NCBI GenBank assembly: GCA_964592335.1
Contig: CAZQEU010000029.1
Span: 1 to 18,042 of the forward strand
Direction: 5' to 3'
DNA from: CAZKUB01 sp964592335
Lineage (GTDB): Archaea; Thermoplasmatota; E2; DHVEG-1
DNA: 18,042 nt
This document shows positions 13,962-18,042 of this stretch, one piece after another. The position numbers and the translations under genes were made by a program. The first letter of the stretch is position 1, and every line of letters starts with the position of its first letter. Under the pieces are notes generated by a model that had not been told where the DNA came from, ran no database searches, and saw only the letters and a program-made list of their open reading frames with translations.

Positions 13962-14531
13962 ATGCAGATAATCCCTTTAATAAAAATCAGAGGCAAACAA
14001 ATTATTGATAAACATGAGGCTTTTTTAGAACATTTAGAAGAAGGAGACACCATCTACGTTTACGATCTGGATGGTATTGAAAAAAGCAAACCCGCATTAT
14101 GTTACTACCAAAAACTATCAAAAAAACATACGCTTTGGGTTGATAGCGGTCCAAGAAACTTAGGGGACGTGGTAGATGTTTTTTTAGCAGGGGCTGCTTC
14201 CATTACAATAAGAAAAAAATATTATCCTCAAGTAAACATAGAAAATATAAGAGAACTGTCTGAAAACAAGGTTTATACACATATCCGCCCAAATAAAAAA
14301 GAAGGTGGTTTGTTTTTTGAATCAGATGGAATAGTAGCAATTAACACAGATAAGAATCAAACAACCTGCAACTTAATAAAAAAGTATACAAACCAAAAAG
14401 ATGTTTTTGTTTATGAGCCAGATAAAGAAAACATAAATTATTTGTTAAAAACCGGGATAAAAGGATTAATAGTTGATATAGAAAAATTTGAAGAGACAAA
14501 AAAATGGATTCAGAAAAAGAAATCATTATAG
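13962..14531 (+). CDS. HisA/HisF-related TIM-barrel protein (COG1411-like)
   Basis: This 189-residue protein resembles the archaeal family related to HisA (proFAR isomerase). It opens MQIIPLIKIRGKQIIDKHE, as HisA-like proteins open with 'P-x-I-D-L-x-G-x-x-V'. It also has TIYVYDLDGIEKSKP (about 30-44), where HisA has the catalytic-site strand, HTLWVDSGPRNLGDV (about 57-71), FLAGAASITIRKKYY, and a last strand GIKGLIVDIEKFEETKKW. It is shorter than the usual ~230-240 residues, so part of the barrel seems reduced. No histidine-synthesis genes are near. Members of this family in methylotrophs sit with C1-cofactor genes, so a pterin-cofactor role is possible but unproven here. It overlaps the DUF2240 gene by 28 bases, so the two are probably translationally coupled. 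Confidence 0.75.
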   Translation: MQIIPLIKIRGKQIIDKHEAFLEHLEEGDTIYVYDLDGIEKSKPALCYYQKLSKKHTLWVDSGPRNLGDVVDVFLAGAASITIRKKYYPQVNIENIRELSENKVYTHIRPNKKEGGLFFESDGIVAINTDKNQTTCNLIKKYTNQKDVFVYEPDKENINYLLKTGIKGLIVDIEKFEETKKWIQKKKSL

Positions 14532-14986
14532 CCTTTATATTCAAAAGAAGTGGAAAAAAACAAATTAGTTTTTCAGAGTTTTACTTAACACTTTCAATAG
14601 AGCTTAACTGGTTTACTCCAGAAGATTCTAAAAAACTTACACAGCAAATGATACAATCAGGTCTCTTGACAAAGGAAAATGAAAACGTGACACCTGGCTT
14701 TGATTTAAGCAACATAAAAATACCCTCAGGCTTCTTTCCAACAAAAGACATCTTAAAGGAAGGGAAAATTGAAAAAACCACAGAAAAAGACATTCTAACA
14801 CCACTTATTGGAAAAATCGTAGAAAAATCAAAAAAAGACCAAAAAAAAGTACTTGAAGAAGTTAAAAAAATATCAGAAGAAAGAAATATTACAATAGAAG
14901 TTGCAACCCTTGTTTTTGGAAAAGATTTTGATATTGTATTTGATGATTTGTACGAAAAAGTAGAAGAGCAGATTTTAGCAGCCTAA
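14504..14986 (+). CDS. DUF2240 family protein
   Basis: This 160-residue archaeal protein has the architecture I associate with DUF2240. The N-terminal half is a winged-helix-like region: FKRSGKKQISFSEFYLTLS (about 13-31), then LNWFTPEDSKKLTQQMIQSG and a short linker. It continues GLLTKENENVTPGFDLSN, then IKIPSGFFPTKDIL (about 72-85). The C-terminal half is helical and charged, with LIGKIVEKSKKDQKKVLEEV (about 100-119) and ending VATLVFGKDFDIVFDDLYEKV. The 'sEF...LS..L.WFtP..A..L...gLL' pattern suggests helix-turn-helix-like packing, but no function is established. The start lies 28 bases inside the HisA-like gene. Its stop codon overlaps the stop of the convergent TctA-like gene (shared CTAA at 14983-14986), so transcription from the two sides must meet here. 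Confidence 0.8.
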   Translation: MDSEKEIIIAFIFKRSGKKQISFSEFYLTLSIELNWFTPEDSKKLTQQMIQSGLLTKENENVTPGFDLSNIKIPSGFFPTKDILKEGKIEKTTEKDILTPLIGKIVEKSKKDQKKVLEEVKKISEERNITIEVATLVFGKDFDIVFDDLYEKVEEQILAA

Positions 14987-16323
14987 AGAAAATAAAATAT
15001 TATTGGAATGAGAAGTATTCCCATACAATGACTACGGCGAACACCAAATTCAACAGGCAGCAACCCAATAAACGTGGCAATAAGTAAAACCAACAACCCC
15101 ATAAACCCTGTAAACAAGAAAACAAGTATTACAACCATTGAAATCGTAAGTTTTACAACCAGAGAATAAGGAATATTTGCAAATTTTCTAGCAAAAATTT
15201 TACCAATAAAAAGAGTTAAAAAATAAGCAAAAGTACCAGCAAGTAAAACCCCAATCAACAGATAACATAAATACTGAGGGATAAGTATATCGCTCCACTC
15301 TTCAACTACGATAAGATCCATTACAGCAAGAGCAGCACCACTACGCGAGCGAAGTATCACAAACATCATAATCACAACAAAAAAAGCACACGCCGTATTT
15401 ACCGCAGAGAGCGTTATTATTGTTTGACGTTTTGATGATTCCCCACGAATATTCATAGAAATAACAGTACCAGTAGCACTAGTAATCCCTGGAATGATAC
15501 TAACAAGAATACCACCCAAACTACCAGTCACAATTGACATGATGCTAGACTTCTTGGTTTTTTCATCCAAAACAACATCACTAAGATTCTGCTCAGGAAT
15601 AACAGGACTAGTCATAAGACTAGTAACAAGAGTCGGCATACCAAATAAGCCGGCAAGAGCAGGAAACAACACCGGAGACTCAAGACCAATAGGCGACTCT
15701 ACCACTATTTCAAAAATCACAAAACCAAAAAAACCAGATAAAAGGAAAACAAACAAGGCAAAGACCATCCCAAAAACACTAGGCCAATACTTCTTCAAAT
15801 CAAGAAAAGAAATCTTTGATTTCTCGGTTCCAATCATAAGAATAGACACGGCAATAAGTACGAATAACATAATCTCACGAAGTGTTTCATAAAAAAACAC
15901 AGGACTGCCAATTACAAAACGAATTGGAATTATCAACAAAAAACAAAAAAGTACAGCCCCATAACTACCCATAGCAGACAAAGAGACTGCTTCAAACCCC
16001 TTGCCTTCCATCAGAAGAGCATGAGCAGGTAAAACAGAAAGAGCCGTGTCGGGGTCTGGCGCCCCGAGGAAAAAAGAAGGGATGCAGTCTAATACGGTGT
16101 GGGCCAAGGAGCAGGCTATAATATAAACCCCTATCAACAAAAATATGAAATCCGAGGGAAATCCCATCTCTAAAAGAAAACTAAAAGCAGATACGAATGC
16201 TCCTGAAAGAGACAAAAGAATTAATGCGATATTATTGACGTGAAGTCCGGGTAGAAGCCCTGTAGCAATTCCTGTTATAACACCCAATATGCAAAATAAT
16301 ATTACAAGCAACAAAGCAAGCAT
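14983..16323 (-). CDS. TctA/DUF112-family integral membrane protein
   Basis: This 446-residue polytopic protein has about ten to twelve membrane helices. It belongs to the archaeal branch of the TctA (tripartite tricarboxylate transporter large permease) superfamily. Typical features are GLLPGLHVN (22-30), FLGAPDPDTALSVLPAH (85-101), FPALAGLFGMP (220-230) and the repeat-related GSLGGILVSIIPGITSATG (267-285). The internally duplicated 'G-x-x-P-G' pattern, once near residue 25 and once near 278, is a hallmark of TctA. The small membrane subunit TctB and the binding protein TctC are absent from the neighbourhood, as is usual for this archaeal branch, so the substrate and even transport activity are unknown. 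The ATG at 16323 is preceded by GGGTGAT in the end of the OB-fold gene, seven bases away, so the two genes form an operon. Confidence 0.88.
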   Translation of the reverse strand: MLALLLVILFCILGVITGIATGLLPGLHVNNIALILLSLSGAFVSAFSFLLEMGFPSDFIFLLIGVYIIACSLAHTVLDCIPSFFLGAPDPDTALSVLPAHALLMEGKGFEAVSLSAMGSYGAVLFCFLLIIPIRFVIGSPVFFYETLREIMLFVLIAVSILMIGTEKSKISFLDLKKYWPSVFGMVFALFVFLLSGFFGFVIFEIVVESPIGLESPVLFPALAGLFGMPTLVTSLMTSPVIPEQNLSDVVLDEKTKKSSIMSIVTGSLGGILVSIIPGITSATGTVISMNIRGESSKRQTIITLSAVNTACAFFVVIMMFVILRSRSGAALAVMDLIVVEEWSDILIPQYLCYLLIGVLLAGTFAYFLTLFIGKIFARKFANIPYSLVVKLTISMVVILVFLFTGFMGLLVLLIATFIGLLPVEFGVRRSHCMGILLIPIIFYFL

Positions 16324-16330
16324 AACACAA

Positions 16331-16972
16331 TCACCCGCCCGTATCTAAAAAGATTTCGTGTTTTTCATCACAAAGCTCTAGTTTGTATCTCAGGTTTTTT
16401 TCATCATACAAAAACTTTGCAAAAATACATGCTTTTTTGCCAGGATGCAAAGAAAGGTTCAGATAATTACTATAAAAAACAACAAGAGAATGTTTGTTTT
16501 CAATGTCTACAATGTAAAAATAATCATCAAAAATTGATTCGATATAACCTGTGACGTTAATGTTTAAACCCAAATATTTTTCAGGGTTTTGTGCAAGCTG
16601 CCAGATTGGTGAAGAGAAGTTATTCCATTTTTCAATTATCTCCAGGTTTTTTTTATTATCAACAACTATCTCCCAATCATCCATATATTTTTGTACCTCT
16701 CCTGTAACTTGGATTCTGTCACCGTATTCAACATCACAAATGCCTTCAAGAAAAACCACCGCTGAAAAATTATTTTGCTTAATTGTTATCATCTGAGACC
16801 CGTGTTTTGTTGTAAAATAGTCTAAGACAACACCCTCAGTTGTAACTTTTTTGCTATCATAGCCGGGCAATTCATTTAATTCAACTACAATTGGGCTAGA
16901 TAGAGTGGATAAAAAATACAGGAAAAAAGTACCTAATACAGCAAATAAAAGAGATATTTTTTTTAACTTCAT
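16331..16972 (-). CDS. Membrane-anchored protein with two predicted OB-folds
   Basis: This 213-residue protein has an N-terminal hydrophobic segment (KISLLFAVLGTFFLYFLSTL, about 5-24) acting as signal anchor or signal peptide, with the rest outside the membrane. The first domain (about 40-115) reads KVTTEGVVLDYF, SQMITIK, FSAVVFLEG, YGDRIQVTGEVQKYMDDWEIVV, the strand order of a tRNA_anti-type OB-fold. A second similar unit (about 133-208) reads LGLNINVTGYIES, YFYIVDIE, HSLVVFY, PGKKACIFAKFLYDE, RYKLEL. OB-folds often bind nucleic acid, but outside the cell a sugar, peptide or structural role is equally likely. It precedes the TctA-like gene by seven bases and could be its extracytoplasmic partner. 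A TATA box 26-33 bases upstream of the ATG indicates a leaderless message. Confidence 0.78.
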   Translation of the reverse strand: MKLKKISLLFAVLGTFFLYFLSTLSSPIVVELNELPGYDSKKVTTEGVVLDYFTTKHGSQMITIKQNNFSAVVFLEGICDVEYGDRIQVTGEVQKYMDDWEIVVDNKKNLEIIEKWNNFSSPIWQLAQNPEKYLGLNINVTGYIESIFDDYFYIVDIENKHSLVVFYSNYLNLSLHPGKKACIFAKFLYDEKNLRYKLELCDEKHEIFLDTGG

Positions 16973-16997
16973 TAAAACAAAGGATTTCTATTACTCT

Positions 16998-17005
16998 TTA
17001 TAAAT
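16998..17005 (-). promoter_or_regulatory. Putative TATA box of the OB-fold/TctA operon
   Basis: The minus strand reads TTTATAAA inside CTATTTATAAAGAG, centred about 29 bases before the ATG at 16972. There is no Shine-Dalgarno sequence, so the message is probably leaderless. Confidence 0.55.
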
Positions 17006-17075
17006 AGATTATGTTACAAATATGCTTTTTTACCTTATAAAACACTATTTTGTATTAAACATTGTAATGGAAAAA

Positions 17076-17086
17076 TTATAATAATA
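17076..17086 (+). promoter_or_regulatory. Putative BRE/TATA box of the CDC48 gene
   Basis: GGAAAAATTATAATAAT has a purine-rich BRE-like half followed by a TATA-like half at 17076-17086. Transcription would begin near 17107, giving a leader of about 32 bases. GGTGGGAG at 17127-17134 is a good ribosome site four bases before the ATG at 17139. The 166-base divergent region holds no other gene that I can see. Confidence 0.45.
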
Positions 17087-17138
17087 ACTTGTCTTATAGC
17101 CAAAAAAACTACTTTCTAAATACTTTGGTGGGAGTTAA

Positions 17139-18042
17139 ATGGTACAAAAAGAGGCAATACTCAAAATTGCAGAAGCATTCCAACAAGATGTAGGATATGG
17201 AAGAGCAAGAATTGATCATCAAACAAGGATGAATCTTGATCTGTCGATTGGTGATGTAATCGAAATAGAGGGAAACAAAAAAACATCATCCGTTGTATGG
17301 CGTGCTCATCCTACAGATGAGGGAAAAGGAATAATCAGGATAGATAATCTTACAAGAAAAAACGCTGGGACAGGTCTTGGCGAAAGAGTAAAAATCAGAA
17401 AAGCAGAGGTAAAAGAAGCGAAGGCTGTAACTCTTGCTCCCCTTATTTCTAAAGGTCAGCAAATTCAGTTTGGAAGCGGAATTGAAAATTTAATTAAAAA
17501 AGGACTTCTTAAAAGACCAATTACCAAAGGAGATAGTGTAATAATACCAGGTATCGCGCTTTTCGGAAGTAGCCTTCCTTTTGTAATAATAAAAACAAAT
17601 CCTGCAGGTATTGTTTCAATTAATGAGAGTACAAACATAGCTGTTAAAGAAGAAGCAGCTCAAACAACAGAAGAGGAAGGTCCTCGTGTCAGCTATGAAG
17701 ATATAGGTGGTCTTCACGAAGAGATATCAAAAGTCAGAGAGATGATAGAACTTCCTTTAAAACACCCTGAAATATTTAACCGACTTGGGATTGACCCGCC
17801 AAAAGGAGTTCTTTTACATGGGCCACCCGGAACTGGAAAAACGCTGATTGCAAAGGCAGTTGCAAATGAGTCTGGTGCTAATTTTTATACAATAAATGGC
17901 CCTGAGGTGATGTGTGTTGATGGTGACACAAAAATATTTACAAATCCAAAGGGACATATTAAAGCAAAAGATGTTTTCAATAAAAAAGGAAATGAGATTA
18001 AAGGCAATAACAGTGTTACAATCGAACTTGAAGATCCGGTAT
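17139..18042 (+). CDS. CDC48/VCP-family AAA+ ATPase, N-terminal part, interrupted by an intein
   Basis: This archaeal homologue of p97/CDC48 is a hexameric unfoldase that extracts and unfolds proteins, probably feeding the proteasome. The visible frame of 301 residues stays open to the window end. The N domain (about 1-170) has a double-psi-barrel half with DVGYGRARID and LSIGDVIEIEG, followed by the CDC48_2-type half with KGLLKRPITKGDSVIIPG. The D1 AAA+ domain starts near SYEDIGGLHEEI (about 189-200) and contains Walker A GPPGTGKT (228-235). After NGPEVM, where the family normally continues SKYYGESE, the frame instead reads CVDGDTKIF. This marks the first residue of an intein at Cys259. Walker B, the arginine fingers and the whole D2 domain lie beyond the window. 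The start ATG at 17139 has a GGTGGGAG ribosome site. Confidence 0.93.
   Translation, partial: MVQKEAILKIAEAFQQDVGYGRARIDHQTRMNLDLSIGDVIEIEGNKKTSSVVWRAHPTDEGKGIIRIDNLTRKNAGTGLGERVKIRKAEVKEAKAVTLAPLISKGQQIQFGSGIENLIKKGLLKRPITKGDSVIIPGIALFGSSLPFVIIKTNPAGIVSINESTNIAVKEEAAQTTEEEGPRVSYEDIGGLHEEISKVREMIELPLKHPEIFNRLGIDPPKGVLLHGPPGTGKTLIAKAVANESGANFYTINGPEVMCVDGDTKIFTNPKGHIKAKDVFNKKGNEIKGNNSVTIELEDPV
17913..18042 (+). mobile_element. Intein in CDC48 D1 domain, N-terminal part (cut by window end)
   Basis: An intein is a protein-level mobile element that splices itself out. The first 43 residues are visible: CVDGDTKIF, then PKGHIKAKDVF. Cys plus acidic and DT residues followed by a hydrophobic strand is the Block A (N1) splicing motif of the Hint fold, and Cys259 would be the N-terminal nucleophile. 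The insertion lies between NGPEVM and the Ser expected to start the conserved SKYYGESE, so that Ser would be the +1 nucleophile of the C-extein. This placement in the conserved nucleotide-binding region of an ATPase is typical for inteins. Whether it carries a homing endonuclease cannot be seen. Confidence 0.88.

Noticed and set aside
17913..18042. A frameshift or assembly break in CDC48 instead of an intein
   Set aside because: The frame stays open, the change occurs exactly at a Cys with a Block A motif, and the position precedes the Ser expected at the splice junction. Only the missing downstream sequence leaves doubt.

Overview
The window looks like chromosomal DNA from a low-G+C euryarchaeon, possibly of the Thermoplasmatota/methanogen side; I cannot place it more precisely. 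The archaeal assignment rests on the gene content: pyruvoyl-dependent arginine decarboxylase, Pth2, two geranylgeranyl-reductase-family flavoproteins for ether-lipid saturation, DUF99, DUF2240, a CDC48/VCP ATPase and a PGF-CTERM surface protein. Promoters also look archaeal, with BRE/TATA-like boxes about 25 bases upstream of starts and several probably leaderless messages. No rRNA, tRNA, CRISPR array or insertion sequence was seen. Every gap between genes is under about 170 bases.

Layout. 1-407 (-): N-terminal part of ribose-phosphate pyrophosphokinase, cut by the window edge. 524-2722 (+): a large secreted, C-terminally anchored surface protein. 2724-3908 (-): a divergent geranylgeranyl-reductase-family flavoprotein. 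4004-4700 (+): a small beta-rich protein and Pth2. 4729-5490 (-): a PGF-CTERM surface protein with an acidic Gly/Ser/Asp stalk. 5583-8777 (+): a tight operon of DUF99, 2[4Fe-4S] ferredoxin, canonical geranylgeranyl reductase, NAD kinase and a JAMM-domain protein. 8824-10801 (+): two overlapping membrane-protein genes, one with a degenerate metalloprotease-like motif and one with a bPH2 domain. 10849-11394 (+): arginine decarboxylase. 11471-13888 (+): PEP synthase with a palindrome next to its TATA box. 13962-14986 (+): a HisA-related barrel protein overlapping a DUF2240 gene. 14983-16972 (-): a two-gene unit of a membrane-anchored double-OB-fold protein and a TctA/DUF112 integral membrane protein. 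17139-18042 (+): CDC48 ATPase, interrupted by the start of an intein and cut by the window end.

How they work together. The 5583-8777 operon joins a membrane-lipid reductase, its likely electron donor ferredoxin, and the enzyme that makes NADP. PEP synthase (gluconeogenesis), PRPP synthetase (nucleotide precursors) and arginine decarboxylase (polyamines) are ordinary central metabolism.

The most notable observation is the intein whose first residue is Cys259 of the CDC48 reading frame. Next are a membrane protein that seems to have lost an HEXXH site and a palindromic operator candidate at the PEP synthase promoter. I found no complete, clearly new multi-gene system such as a defence island.
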